Source of the DNA: Diplosphaera chodatii
Lineage: Eukaryota > Chlorophyta > Trebouxiophyceae > Prasiolales > Stichococcaceae
Assembly (NCBI GenBank): GCA_032358165.1
Contig: JAALGY010000061.1
Location: 434,001-498,000, forward strand
Reading direction: 5' to 3'
DNA: 64,000 bases
The stretch's first letter is position 1. Every line of letters begins with the position of its first letter. The notes under the pieces were generated by a model. The model was not told the DNA's origin. It searched no databases and saw only the letters and a program-made list of their open reading frames with translations. Positions 46,701 to 59,568 of the stretch are shown here, in pieces. Both the position numbers and the translations under genes were made by a program.

Positions 46701-49700
46701 TAAACCCTGCGACGCTGTGGCACACCTTCACCAGGCTGCCCTCTGTGAAGCGCGGGGGCGGCGCCGTGGCGTGAGGCTCAGCTGCGACTTTCAGCGCAAC
46801 CAGCGCCTCCTGCTCCTGGGGCAAAGCAACCAAAGGCGGGCGTTGGAGACCCGGCAGCAAGTGCATGGCAATCCCCGAGCGTTCCGCTCAGGCACATGTG
46901 TCCTGACAGGGCGGCAGCGGCTGCAGCAAGACCAAAGGCTGCCGCCAAGACATGGTGGACACTGCTTGCGCGCCTTCAGGCTGCTGATGACGGCGGCGAC
47001 AGCGGCTGTGCTGCCGCCGTTGCCGCCGCCGCCGCCATCGTTGTCGGCGACCGCCCCAGCCTCGTCCGCGGCGGCGGTGCCGCTGTCATCTGCAGCGCTG
47101 CTGCTGCCGCCGGCGTCCCACACCGCCAGGAAGCCGGGAAAGGCAACTGTGCTGCCCGTGGCCCTGAGGGCCAGGTCCCCCGCCTGACTCGAGACGTCCA
47201 CACCTACCTGCATAGTTGTGCCATGTGCTTGTGCAGTGGCTCTGACAAATGTCTGCCAGCACAGCTCGTGCGACCCTGTAAGTGTATGCCCTGCCGGCGG
47301 ACAGCACGACACAATCTAGGTAAGAGTGCTTACGAGGCTGATCGCAACACTGACCAGGACCATCAGCTGACGTGCTTGCAGGACCCTGCACTAGTTCCCC
47401 ACTGTTGTGCCCACCTGCCGGATGCGGGCGGCGGCCATCTGGCAGGCGAGGGTGCGGCGCCAGATCAGGTCGTACAGCCGCCGCAGCCGCGGCTCGGCCA
47501 CGGGCAGCGAGCCGGGCTGCCGCTGTGCGTCCGTCGGCCGCACCGCCTCGTGCGCCTCCTGCGCATTCTTGGCCTTGCTCCTGCGCACACCGATCACCAG
47601 GGCATGTCTACGGCTGTCCCACAGTCCCTGGCATAGCCGCCTGAGCATGGACTCCAAGCCCTGCTCCGGACTGCATGTTTCGGATGACGGATGGATTCTC
47701 TCAACGTGGAACAGACAGCTGTAGTCACACTACCTAGCTGGTCACAACCATGCGGGCAGCCTTCTTGTGCATGCATGTTGTTCGGCCGGTGAACCGCCGG
47801 CACGCACTTGTAGATGCGCGGCTGCTCAGGCAGGTACTCGTCGCCGTACTGCTGCCGCACAAAGGCGCGCGCGCCGTCGACAATCTCCTGCGCCAGCTGC
47901 ACGCCGTCCGTGCGCATGTAGGTGATCACGCCCTCGCCTGCAGATACATACAAACGCTGACACGTCTGTGGTGGGAAGCTCCACCTCGTCAGCTTAGGAC
48001 AGCGTCACATCGCCATGTGGTGCGCATTGCCTTCGCTGAGGGTCAGACCACGTGTGGCTTGTACACTTTGTGCATCAACACATTACCCAGGCCGGCTTTC
48101 ACGGCGCTCAAATCTCTGTGCGCATGACCCCTTTGCACGATGATGCATGTGTGCACACCCCAAACAGGGTTTGACAGCAGGTGCAAGCACACAGTGCTCA
48201 CCGAGGCCGTCGCCGCCCTCGTACAGGGTCTGCGCGGCGGACATGGTGGCGGCGGCGCCCATGCCCAGCCGCTGGCTGGCCGTCTGCTGCAGGGTGGACG
48301 TGGTGAAGGGCGGCGAGGGGTTCCGCTGCGTTTCCTGCACAGCATTCCCAGCACATGCAATTTGCTTGGGCCTGGAGGCATACCCACCCATGGTGCAGCT
48401 TTCTTGCACAGGCTTTGTGCAAGACGGGGGCAATGCCTGGGAACATGCGGTGCACACACAGTCACACAGGAGCAAAGTCTTTTGGCCGAGCTCTGAGCCG
48501 TGAAGCGTACCTTGCTCGACAGCGCCGCCACTCGCAGCTGGGCTGCCTCAACACGCCTGGCCGCGTCAGCCGCGTCCGCCTCGCTGGCGAAGCCCTGGCG
48601 CCCCAGCTTCTGGCCGTCCAGCTGCGTCAGCGCCGCCTGCAGCAACCATAGTTATGTGCAGTTGGCTTGTGCTGCTTGTGCTGAGCATGTAGTTCACCAG
48701 CAAAGACACAACATCCTCATGCTGAGCTGCGATAACACGTCAGCCGCCGGCAACGGACGCCTGCCGCGTCTCAGCGCAGAGAACCTTCTCAGCTGGTGGA
48801 GTGAGCTGCAATCCTAGACGGCACCTGGAAGGTGGCGCCGGACGCCGTCTGCAGCGTGGCGCCTACCGTCCAGTAGTGCTGCGGGACGAAGCTCTGGATC
48901 TCCGCCTCGCGCTCCGCCACCAGCCGCAGCGCCACCGACTGCACCCGCCCTGCAGCGCCGGCGGCCGAGGCGGCTCAGCGCATCCGGGACTTCACACAGC
49001 AAGCCACAGCCGCTGGTCGCACTGATGGGCGCGAGGCCGACGTCTTGCCCCGAAGCGCAGGCGTCTCAGCACAGCAGAGCGCACTGGTCCGACCAGAAAA
49101 CCCACAATCATATATGCGTTCCACACGCAGCAAGCCACCCTCGCATGAAACCCCTCATCAGCCACCTGCGGAGCGGGCGGCGGGCAGCTTGCGCCACAGC
49201 ACGGGCGTCAGGTGGAAGCCCAGCAGGTAGTCCAGCGCCCGGCGCGCCATGTAGGCGTCGACCAGGTCGCCCGCCAGCTGGCGGGGCGCGGCCAGCGCCG
49301 CCGCCACCGCCGCCCGCGTCACCTCCACGAAGGTGATGCGCTGCACCTCCACCCCCCGCAGCAGCTTGCGCGCCTGCAGCCGCACGCATCGACGTGCTGT
49401 GCCACACAATGCCCCGCAGCCACATGCCCGGTGGGTGACGCGGTGCTGAGCTGCGGCGGTGTGCCTGCAGCGGCCACGCTGTGCGGACGGAGAATGCCGC
49501 AGCCCAGCCCCAACTCTCTGACCGATCCTAGCCGGGGCCTCCTTCAAAGTGGATGATGGCAACACAATCCGATCGCGCCTTGAGCTCCTCCAGCACGTGC
49601 CAGGCGATGGCCTCCCCCTCGCGGTCCGGGTCGCTGGCCAGCACCAGCCGCCGCGGCTTGTCCGCCTTTACAATGCAGAGCAAAGATCGTCGGGTGAGCA

Positions 49701-50644
49701 CGCCCATGCCCGACCTCAACAATCGTATTGGAAAGTGTCAAGCGAACACAGAGACATGCTATGAGGCTGCCCCCCAGATGTTTGCTCCTCCAAAAGCAGG
49801 CATTGCCTGACACCTCTCGCCAGGTGTCCGGAACCCAGGGATCTCCCTCAGCACATGTCGGGCAGCAGCTGATTGCTGATATTACAGGACTGCTGTGCGG
49901 GGGTATGACCTTGATGGCGGCCACGATGTCCGCCAGCCCGCGCTGCCGGCCGGCGAACCCGGCGGTGGACCACACCATCTCGAAGTCCGCCTCCGGCTTC
50001 ACGGAGCCTGGCTTCTCTGCGAGGTCCCGCACATGGCCATACGACGCCAGCACCTGCCGTGGTCGTCATGTGTGTCAGGACTGTGGCAGCACTGGGTCCT
50101 GATTGCCCTACTGTCGGATTCATGTCGATCTGACCATCGCATGCGCCAAAAGTCCATGGGTGGCAGGTCTTACCGTGAAGCCGCTGCCGAGGTACTGCTG
50201 GATCTTGCGGGCCTTGGCCGGCGACTCGACGACCACCAGGCCGCCCTGGTGCAGGCCCGCGGCACCAGCAGCCGCAGGCGCCGTCTGCTGTGCAGCGGCT
50301 TTTGGTGCTGACGCTGCCGCCGCAGCTGCCGGCTGCAGCGTCTGCAGGCGCCGCCGCTGACAGCTGTGCGGTGCTGACGCATGCTCAGCTGACACGAATG
50401 AATCACGAGACGTCGGGACAGTCGGCCACACCCCCGATGCCGGCCGCTTGTCACTGCTGCAGGAAGATGGCAGCAGAGGCTGCAGCGGCACGGCCAAAGG
50501 CACCGTGCCGAAGCCTCGACGTGACCCGAATGCGTGCATCTGCATGGCTGGATTGGCCTTAGCAGAGTGCAGCACGCCTTCCAGGCTTGGAATGCAGCCG
50601 GCCATGCGCATCAGCTGGCCGCTGCAGCATGCATGTTGGCGCAT
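43597..50644 (-). CDS. DNA topoisomerase I, type IA, organelle-type
   Basis: Bacterial-type topoisomerase that relaxes negative supercoils through a 5'-phosphotyrosine; in plants such enzymes serve plastids and mitochondria. Exon 1 (50644-50174) encodes a long Ser/Ala/Arg-rich leader, then [17 protein letters not shown] opening the Toprim domain. Then come [27 protein letters not shown] (the DxD metal site), [26 protein letters not shown] and [17 protein letters not shown] with the active-site Tyr. [18 protein letters not shown] and a [17 protein letters not shown] segment follow. The C-terminus has zinc-ribbon motifs ([23 protein letters not shown]), two topo C-terminal repeats ([22 protein letters not shown]) and a Lys/Ala-rich tail with an HMG-like helix ([18 protein letters not shown]). 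The in-frame stop is at 43597-43599; an earlier stop after a further splice is possible. A telomere-like tract interrupts one intron at 46678-46707. Confidence 0.93.
46669..46726. repeat. Interstitial telomeric repeat flanked by a direct duplication
   Basis: 46678-46707 reads CCCTAAA, CTAACA, CCCTAAA, CCCTAAA, CCC: the plant-type telomere motif with one degenerate unit. TGTGGCACACC occurs on both sides, at 46669-46679 and 46716-46726. The right copy contains the topoisomerase 5' splice site (minus strand GTGTGCCACA), so the left copy is a duplicate of that donor. The tract lies wholly within an intron. Confidence 0.9.
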
Positions 50645-51578
50645 GCCGGCGCATCATTCGACTTCAATGTGCTGCTGCTGCTGCACTGGTTGGCGGTGCA
50701 AAGTGCTGCTACAAGGCCAGTAATGCTCAGCTATAGCACACACGGAGGTGTGTTGTCATGACGCTGACATGCCCACGGGGATGGCCCGCATGCAAACATC
50801 GCATCTCAAGGCCGTGCAGCCTCCGCCTGGAGCCCAACAGCAACCTTACGTGCACCTGCATTCTACTCTGACGCGCTGTGCGTGCAAAACAGCCACTGCA
50901 TGCTGCTGAAATTCCTTACACCCTGAGCTCACGCTCAAAGATCAAACACAGCTGACGCCAGCACCCCATAATCTTGCATCAGCTCTTCTGGCGCTGCTTC
51001 TTTGCACCTCGCAGCGTGCTCAGCGAGACTTCACTCGTCATATGCTTGCTTTCGGCCGCGCAGCGGGGCGAGAGTAGATGGTGGCGTGCCGAAGCGCTCT
51101 CTGATACTGTCTGACTCCCTACGGCACACCAGCTGCCGCAATCCGCGATGTGGACCGCTCTCAAGGTGTGGCCACGCGTTGCACGTTGAAACGCAGATTT
51201 CATGCCGATGAGCATCCAGCTGGCGCGCTGCAAGCGGCTCACCCGGCCGCCGTGATTTGAAGCAATCCGTGTCAGCTTGTGGGTGCAGCGCTCTTCTCTG
51301 GCCCGTGTGCTGTGCTGCACCGACACATTCGCCAGAAGCATGTATGTATGACGCATAGGGGCGGTCTCCTAGCTCTATGACAGCCTATGCGCCCGTTTGT
51401 GCATCCGGATACTGTTCAGACTGCTGTGCTTAGCATCAGATCAGGCCCCTCAACAGGCACACCGCTATACACATAGCATCTTCCGGGGCTGCACAGAGCT
51501 GTGCAAGGGAGCCCAAGCCACCTGCATTGCGCTACCAAACACCTGCCTCAGGACACGAGTCCCATCTCCACGGGACAG
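50645..51578. promoter_or_regulatory. Divergent 5' flanks of topoisomerase and SYLF genes
   Basis: Separates two genes that diverge. A minus-strand frame from ATG 51356 to 50979 has 125 codons, is rich in Ser, Arg and His and ends LSTLRGAKKQRQKS; it matches nothing I recognise and is probably fortuitous. The missing first exon of the SYLF gene should also lie here. Confidence 0.4.
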
Positions 51579-53902
51579 GTTGATCAGCAAGTTTTTGTCG
51601 ACTCCCTGCAGGCGCTGCACGAGGCGGCGACGGCGTCGGACGACGTGCGCAAAGCGGAGCTGCGGGGCGCGGCGCACGCGACGGCGGCGCTGGCGCAGCG
51701 GCTGGCGGTGCGGGGCAGCGGCGCCGGCGGCCCCTCGGAACGCGAGCAGCTGCTGCCCGCCAGCTACGTGGCCGACGCGCAGGTGCCGATCTTGTGTCTT
51801 CCGTGCCTCTTCCAACGACGAAACATGCCTTGCTCCTACCCAGACCGGGATCGACTGCAGAGGCAGGTATCATCAGTGCGGCGACGGGGTATTAATCAGT
51901 GAAGCTGATCAGCTGCCGTGCCGTGCTACAGGGCCTGGCGTTCCTGTTCACGGCCAAGGGCGGCCTGGGGCTGTCGTTCGAGCACGGCTGGGGGTGCGTC
52001 ATACAGCGCCTGGGGAAGCGCGCGGCGGACATGGATGCCGGCGCCGCCGACGCTGCGGGGTTTCCCGACGGCTGCGTCTGGTCCGCGCCCACCTTCGTGC
52101 GCATCAACAACGTCGGCGTCGGCCTGACTGTCGGTGAGCGCAGGCCGAATGCTTGTAACTGCCCAGACGAGCAGGCAACAGCATCCCACGCCAATGCTGT
52201 TGGAGCCATGCCAAGGGTCCCGCTGCGCTGCCGCGATGTGCAGCGCCTGTCTGCCAGAGTCCCAGCAGGGGTCAGCAGAGTGTCAAGAAGGGGGATCCGA
52301 CCTGCAGGCTACGACAGCCTGGAGACGGTGCTGGTGCTGCCCAACCGCTCCCACGTGTCCGCCTTCAAGCGCACCGACGTGGACCTCAGCATCGACGCGG
52401 GGCTCGTGGTCGGCCGCAACCGCGAGGTGCCCCCAGTAGCCCTTCTGCACAAGCTGCCACTATGCTGATGGTGCTTGGGACGGCTTGGCCGCCATGTAGC
52501 AGACTGCTGCGCGTTGCTAGCAGCAGGATGCAGCCAAGCGAGCATAAGGATTCGACACCTCGACGTGTTGGTTGGAGGGTCACCAGCTGGTGCATGGGCT
52601 GGGCTTTTGAAGACTTAAATTGGATTTGGAGACCTAGTGATAATGACAGTGTGTGTGCACGCCGTGCCGCCAGGTGGTGGACGAGGAGACGGTGGACAGC
52701 CCCCCGCTGGCGGGCGGCGCGCTGCAGCGGGCCCCGCAGCCGCTGCCGTTCTCCGTGGGCGACGGCGCCATGCTGGACCTGTCGCTCAAGGGTGGGCGGC
52801 TCGCGCCCGCAGCCACCGTGCCGAGCACACGGCCTGGACAGCCAGTGCGACCGCTAAGGGTGCCATGCAGCATCCTGTGGTGGCCATGCAGGCAGACTTA
52901 CCGGCGCAAGTGCTTGACTGGACTGCAGGGGGCATGATGTCAGCGGATGAGCGCATGAACTGGTCCATCTACGGGGACAACGCGACAGCATCAGGTGACA
53001 CGACCGGGTCTGTTGGCCACCAGGGATGGCCTGATCCTCTTGCATACCCATTACAAGTAATATTCACAGCAACGGCGCCTGACGCTTTCCAGTGTGAAAC
53101 AGACATCCTGGAGGGCCGCTACCCGGCGCCGCCGGAGTTTGCGCCGCTGTATGCCGTGCTCTCAGCCATCGCCATGCAGCACACGGCGGCTCAGGGCCTC
53201 AGGTCTGGCACAACCGCAAGTAGCCTGGAGTACAGATTTTGCTGCATGCGTTTGTACCCTGCTCGTGCTGCTACATTACGCCACCTTCAGGGCTTTTGCC
53301 GCACCTCAGTCATGTTCCACTGCTGCTGACATATGCCTGATGTTGATGTCGCACCATTTACTGCAGAGGCAGCAGGAAGGCGAAGGCAGGGCGGCGGCGG
53401 TCTGGCAGTCCCACAACGCCGCTGGACGCGTTCCCCGAGGCGGCCTCGCCCACCGTCAGCGGCAGCTCGGACGGCGCCAGCACCTCGCCAGAGGCGCAGG
53501 TGGGCTGTCCGTTTGCAGCTTGTGCCGACGTGCACAGAATACGGTACCTGTGACAGCAAGGCGGCCGCTTGCCAACAGCACCTGCAACATGTGCTGCCCA
53601 CCGTGGACCCACATGACGACGTGGCGTATCATTGTTCCAGCTCAGGTAAAAACTGAGGTCTTTCGGATTTGGCTACGCAGGTGATCGACAGCAAGCCGCA
53701 GTGCCGGCAGCGGTCGCGGTGCGCGACGCCCGAGGCCGAGCCCAGCAGCCCGGTGTGCACCGTGGTTCCAGATGCGGCCTTCCAGCCGACGCCCGCCGCC
53801 GCGGCCGCCGTCGCGCGGCTGGCGAGGAAGCCGCAGCCCAGCCGTCACCTCCGCCGCAGCATGTCGCCGCCGGCGGAGGCGCCCGACAAGCGCAACTCCT
53901 GA
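51579..53902 (+). CDS. SYLF-domain (Ysc84/SH3YL1-like) protein, first exon unresolved
   Basis: SYLF domains bind phosphoinositide membranes and, in yeast Ysc84 and animal SH3YL1, also actin; they act in endocytosis. Exon 51579-51782 is helical and ends EREQLLPASYVADAQ, 51932-52133 reads GLAFLFTAKGGLGLSFEHGW and FPDGCVWSAPTFVRINNVGV, and from 52308 comes YDSLETVLVLPNRSHVSAF then DLSIDAGLVVGRN. These are the diagnostic blocks in order. Later exons (VVDEETVDSPPLAGG, FSVGDGAMLDLSLKGG, MNWSIYGDNATA, DILEGRYPAPPEFAPLYAVL) continue the protein beyond the domain. Two disordered Ser/Pro/Arg segments finish it, the last ending APDKRNS and TGA at 53900-53902. No in-frame ATG precedes 51579 within its open frame, so an upstream exon carries the start. 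No SH3 or FYVE domain is seen. Confidence 0.83.
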
Positions 53903-54884
53903 ATTCACGTTCTCATCGGTACATGGTGGTACTCCCATGGTACGGGCGAGGAAGCAGTGCAAGGCCTGTGTCGGCGGACGTGCCTGCGCAGCTCGGCAGC
54001 GGCTGCAACAACAGATCCTGCTGGCGCTTGAGGCAAAGCGCACGAGCGGCAGCTGTGGCATTGACTCGGCCAGGGCGGCAGCAAAAACATGCAGTCCGCA
54101 GAGCCTGTAACTAGTGGCCCCATAGGAGCATTAGGTTTGCCACAGTGCACTGCATGCGGTCAGCTGCGATGGTCGCCCCTGGCCACTGCAGCACAGCGGG
54201 GTGCCCTCATTATCTTCCATGCTCAGGTTCATGGACACAGCATTGCAGTTGACTTCGTTTCTTAGGCGCCGCCAGAAATGTGCGCGCAGCCATGCCAGTG
54301 CCCTGAAACAGCGGGCACAGGCAGCTGCGCTCGCCTTTCTTGCACCGCCAGCACTCTGCCATTGATGCAGGATGACGCACTGCCCGCCACACAGCACTAT
54401 TGCATTTCGTTGTGTTGCGGCAAGTCATGTTCTTTCAGGCATTGGCTGTTGATGCACTATCTTGTCTGCCGCTTGATAGAACTCTGTGTTACAATTCTCT
54501 CTCACAGCAGCCGTGTACCGCTTGCAATCACAACGATTTCCAATCCCGCAAGGACTGCCCCATGCCTGACAACGTTCCTTCGCAACCCATGTGACCGGCA
54601 GACATCAGTTGTTCCTGCAATGAAATGCAGGCTGCGCTACATATACCGTAGCATGAACCCCACCCTGCCCGCACAACGATGTATTTGGCCACATCGGAGC
54701 GCCGTCAGCTGTTTATGTCAACTCCCAACAGACGCTTCACCTCCTGCACGGACGATGCACAGATACATCATATACAAACCCTCATGTGTCCAAAAATCAG
54801 GAATATCTTGATGGTCGTGTGGTGGCATTCCACCAGTGGTGGACCTGCAGCACCCTGTTTGCAGCTTTGCAGGCAGATGTCAGG
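53903..54884. other. Convergent 3' intergenic region
   Basis: About 980 bp between the stops of the SYLF gene (+) and the carrier gene (-), with lower GC than either. Presumably both 3' UTRs. No exon-like segment, RNA gene or repeat was recognised. Confidence 0.5.
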
Positions 54885-57800
54885 TCAACGGAGGACCGTC
54901 ACCTCAAAGGTGAACCAGCTGATGCCGGCAGCGGGCGCCAGCTTGAACAGGTTGGGCAGCACCCCCTGCAGGGCGGCTACTCACATCTTCAAGTTGTTCC
55001 CGGCTCCAGGATGCATTCTGCTCTTCTGCATCGCCTTGCAGTGCAGCCATAGGATCGCACATGCCAACAGAAGTGAGCTGGCGGCAAGCAAATGCATGGA
55101 GATGATGCTACTTCAAGATGCCGCTCGCCTTGTACAGCCCGAAGAAACCTTCGTGGCGCACGGTCTTCGTCACGACGTCCCACATGCCGTTGTACTTCAG
55201 CTTGACGCCGCCCAGCCCTTGAGCCTGTTGCGAGGACGCCAGTCGAACAGCGGTCTTACACCACCCACAGTAACCAATGTCGACCGCCGTACAGTGCAAT
55301 AACAACATAGGTAGCATGCAGGCGCAGCTGTGATCCACTGACACTACAACATCCAGCTGAGTATGCCGGTGCGGTGCGCATGCAGATATCCCCTACAGGG
55401 TGTCACCTGCATGCGGGTGCGCACGAGCGCGAGCGGGTAGGACACGAACTGCGCGACGCAGCTGGACAGCATGCCGGCGCCGAACACGGCGGGCGGCGGC
55501 GGGTGGCCGTCGTACTCCTCCAGCAGCCGCTGCTTCAGCAGCTCGAACGCGGTGATGTCCACGCCTGCGTACGGGATGATGCCGATCTGCGCGGCAGCCG
55601 GTCGAATTCGTCAGCGTCGAGCTGTGCGGCTGCCGGCGTGCAGGACAGCCGGTCAGCCCACAAGCCTACGGCCTGGCGTCACAGCACACGGCGCGCCAGC
55701 CCTGCCAATCGCACGCACGGGCAAGCTGCAGGATGGCCCAGCCTGGCTCGCCTCATGCGTACGGCGAGAGTCACTGTGCCATGCATCTCCCAGCCCTGAT
55801 AAGCAAGTAGTTGGCAGCACACAACCATGAACTCTTCCCAATCAAAACTAGGCGCCCGAAAGGCGGGCGCGCACCATGGAGGGCAGCATGCCGCGGTAGA
55901 AGGAGCGCCAGCCCTCGTGGCGCAGCACCTGGCCGAAGCAGTGGCTGATGCCGGTGTAGCTGCCGGCGGGCGACACCGCGAGCCGCGTGCGAATCAGCTC
56001 CAGGGGGTAGATGATGGCCTGCGGCGCGCGCGCACGTGTCACCGGAGCTTGCATTCTGGGTGATGTTGTAGCGAAACGGAAGGACTCGGGAAGGGTCCAT
56101 GCTCAGCATGTGCCTCGACTCTTGGGCACAATGTGCAGAGCACACCAAGTCGACAGATGGGACTTCCTATTCTGGTTTGTGCGAACATCTGGATGCTGAA
56201 GTGTCTGAGTGTGGGTGCGGTAGCCACTCGCGACTGTCTTTCAAGCCATCATCAAGTGGCGATCATGATGCTGTGCATGGGACCGCTCACCTGGGCAGAG
56301 GCTCCAGCGAGCGCCCCCGCCAGCATTCGTTCCCCCGGCGTGATGTCATGCGGGTCATCTGCCAGCAGCGCCTGCAGTCATATGAGATTGGTCATGCTCA
56401 TGCAGCTGAAGCTACTTACCAGTTTGTGCGTCGATGCCGTGCCAACTGCTGTTAGGGTGACGGGAGGACTTGCCTCGCAATCATCTGTTTGGCAACTGCA
56501 GGAAGGGTTGGAAAGCCCAACAAGGGCTGGCAAGTGCGGTGCACCTTCATCTTGTCGTTGAAGGTGAGCTTCAGCGCAGTCTCCGGCGCGATCTTCACCA
56601 CGTTGGCGCCATTGCCCCGGAAGAACGCCCGCAGCGTGCCTGCGCAGTGAGGCGCGCAACCCATGGTCACAACTTTGTTGCCAGGGCGCGGCCGTTATGC
56701 TCAGTGTGCTGCCTGCAACGGCTCTGCTGCACAGGGCAGCAAGCCGGCCGCTCAGCTGCCAGCTTAATTTCTCGTGCTGAGCGATGAAGCAGAATACACG
56801 TGCTAGTAGTGCCATGACATCCGCACCCTCGGACGCCATCTGGTTGAATGCGCTGCGCAGCGTGAGCCGCTGGCCGCTGTCGGCGATCTGCATCAGCATC
56901 TTCAGCCGGTCCACCGGGGCTGTGGCCGTGCGGCTGACCGCCCCCGCGATGCCTGCAGAGTCACGACATCGTTTGTCGTGCGGCACCGATGGTTGCCACT
57001 ACTTGCCCAGCTTGGTTTGCTTCCCCAGCACAGCTGTTTGAGCCCTGCACAGAACGAGGTAGCAGCTTGATGGCCCGCCGCCATGCCCTGCTGGACCGCC
57101 ACAGCCGGTGGCAGGCATGGTGTAGATGCCTTGTCCTCAATGTGCAGTATACCAGGCGCAGGGATGGAGCCTTGCACATTGCCTGCTGATGAGCAAACCA
57201 CTTGTATCGTCCAGCTCCAGACGCAGCCATCCCTGCACAGGGAGAAGCCAGCCAACATGGGGACCGGCGGGGTGGCCCTGAACCCTAAGCGCTGCACCCA
57301 CCGCCGGCGGTGAGGATGCTGAGGGTGCGGTTGCGGGCGGCCAGGCGGCACTGCGCCGCCTCCTCCGCTGCCAGCCGCCTGCAGCGCCGGCAGCCACAGT
57401 GAAAGCACGACCTAGTCACGGACGTCAGGCCTCCTGGGCCTGGGAAGCACCGCCGGCATGCGAGGGGGACTGGCAAACAATGGTCCAGGGAGGTGTCGAG
57501 CGTCTGGATGGGCTTGGGGCGGGATGCCGAGAGGTGGCAATGGCAATAGGCACATGAAACTGTATAAGGACATGACCAGACCTTTCGTCCTCCTCTGACA
57601 GCCCCGCAGCGCTCTGCCGACGCGGCGGCTGCAGCCCAGGGGGGTGCTGGAGGTGCAGCTGGCGCTGCACCTGCCCCAGGGTGGGCACCGTCCCCGCGAC
57701 GCCGTCTGACGCCAAGTGCTGCTGCTGCCTCCACTGCTGCTGGGCGTGCTGCTGGTGCTCGGGCAGGACCGCGCCGGCAGTCGCTGCTTGCGGCGGCTGC

Positions 57801-58246
57801 AGCGGCGGCACCCCATGCTGCAGGTGCCCACCCTGTGCTGGTGTGCTCCCGCTGCTGTCGCCGTGGGACAGTATGCCTCTCAGTGCTGGAGAGGCATAGC
57901 CGAATGGCACCATCGCTGGCTGCCGCCGCCGCTGCTGCTGGTGGGATGGCGCCGCGGACATGGCAGTAGGGTCTGTGGATGGGCTGAGGCTCGGACCGAG
58001 GTTGGGGTCCCCCACCGCAGTGATGCCAGCTGGCCTGCACTGCTGCCGTGCCTGCTGTGTGGCTGCAATGCCTGCGTCATCCACGTCGTGCCTGCGAGGC
58101 GCTGCGCTGGCTGTTGCCACAGGGTGGGGCCCATCCCGGCTGCCCAGGCGGCCGTCAATGATGCTGCGGGTGTCGGCCTGCGGCACGAGCGGCGGCTCCG
58201 CCAGCTGGCGCTGCAGGTGCCGCAACGGCCGCGGCGCCGCCTGCAT
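54885..58246 (-). CDS. Mitochondrial carrier family protein with Q-rich leader
   Basis: SLC25-type carrier of the calcium-regulated ATP-Mg/phosphate (SCaMC/APC) group by sequence. All three repeats are present, with signatures PVDRLKM, PLELIRTR and PLALVRTR. Other blocks are TAGGIAGAVSRTATAP, LRAFFRGNGANVVKIAPETALKL, PGERMLAGALAGASAQ, IGIIPYAGVDITAFELLKQR and VLPNLFKLAPAAGISWFTFEV, ending VTVLR and TGA at 54885-54887. The exon at about 57605-58246 encodes a Gln/Pro/Ala-rich disordered leader; its last residues (LSEEDER) splice in phase to a charged helix (RRLAAEEAAQCRLAARNRTL) that runs into the first carrier repeat. Animal SCaMC leaders carry EF-hands; none is seen here. ATG 58246 is the first in that frame, but the frame stays open upstream to beyond 58400, so the true start may be further 5'. 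Confidence 0.88.
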
Positions 58247-59568
58247 GGCCGCCGGGCTGGCCGCCACCGGCGCGCCACCTTGCGCCCCCTGCCTGGCTGC
58301 CTGAGCTGGAAACCCGGTTCGGTTGACACCACCGCTGCCGCTGCTGCTGGTGCTGCCGCTGCTGCTGGTCCCCCTGGTGGCACTGCAGTCTCTGTTGGCA
58401 GTGTTGTCCCCGCTGCTGCTGCTGGGCGGACATGCTGCGCTGCCGCTGCGCCGATCGTGCGGCGCAGCGCCCGCCGTGGCCGCCGCTGCCGTCGCCCCCG
58501 GCAGTAGTCACGGAAGGGTCGCTGCCTGTTCCCTCTGCTTTCTTGACAGCTGAATGCGTGCTGCCAGTGCTGCCAAGCCGCTGGCTGCTTGCTTATCCAG
58601 CCCTTTTGCCGGCTGCGGACCCTGCAGTGCGGTGCCGGTCACATTGGCATGGTACTTGTCACAGCAATGGAAGTCGATGCTGTGCAGTGATGCACTGTGG
58701 CAGGACCCCGTGACGTAGTTTCAAGCATTCCGGGCGTGCTAATGACCGCACTCCCCTAGCACACAGCTAAGGGAATGGTCTGCAGGTATCGCTGCACATG
58801 CATCATGCTCGGTTGCAGGGTGGTACAGCGCTGTGATAAATGTGTGCTGCCAGACTCAGATCACCTTCCGGCGAGGTTGCTGCAGTCCCGACGCGTGAGA
58901 TCACCTGGCTGGGAGCCTGAGCCAAGAGTACGATCTCTGTGGACTATGTGCTTTCACGTGAGGGTGCCGCAAAGCGGGGCGGTTCACCGAGCGACCGTGA
59001 CAGAGCGGCTGATCATAGACTTGCGATATGGTCATGTGTTGCGACACAGGACGACATGCTGAGACGAGTGGCATCTCCTCAGGCACGAGCACGTGACCAC
59101 TGCTGCTTTGCTTAGCTGGAAGCTCATGGCAACGTTGCTGCATCCGCCAACTCACCTTGGCAGGCCACGGGACCTGACATTCCATCGAAGGGTCTTCAGA
59201 AGTAAGTGCTGCTTGTGAGCGGCATCATGGCTTGACAACATGCAGGCAAGCATTCAAAGGAGCATTTGCAAGGCCCGGTCAACCCACTGCCGCCACTGCC
59301 TGTCTTGGAACCACGTGTAGAACAGGATTGACACCCTAACCAACAGTGGCCCGATCCCTTCAGTCTGGCATCGCACTCATGCAGACCGGAGACCTGCCGC
59401 GCCAGCGCTGGTGCCCATACTCTGAACAGGCAGCCACCTGCTGTTTGCTGGTGTCCTGCAGCCGCTGTACGCAATGGTCTACAGAGCATCACTATCCTGG
59501 CTACCTACTGTCATCACTCCCGCTGTGCATTGCACATGGCGACCGACACTGCAAGGTGCTGTGACCAC
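58247..59568. promoter_or_regulatory. 5' flank of the carrier gene and spacer
   Basis: The first 250 bp are very GC- and CAG-rich and may still encode the carrier leader. The rest is ordinary spacer between two genes on the minus strand. No further exon, RNA gene or promoter motif was recognised. Confidence 0.4.

Noticed and set aside
50979..51356. 125-codon intronless frame on the minus strand
   Set aside because: No recognised motif, Cys/His/Ser-rich composition typical of chance frames, and it sits in a promoter interval. Left as a note only.
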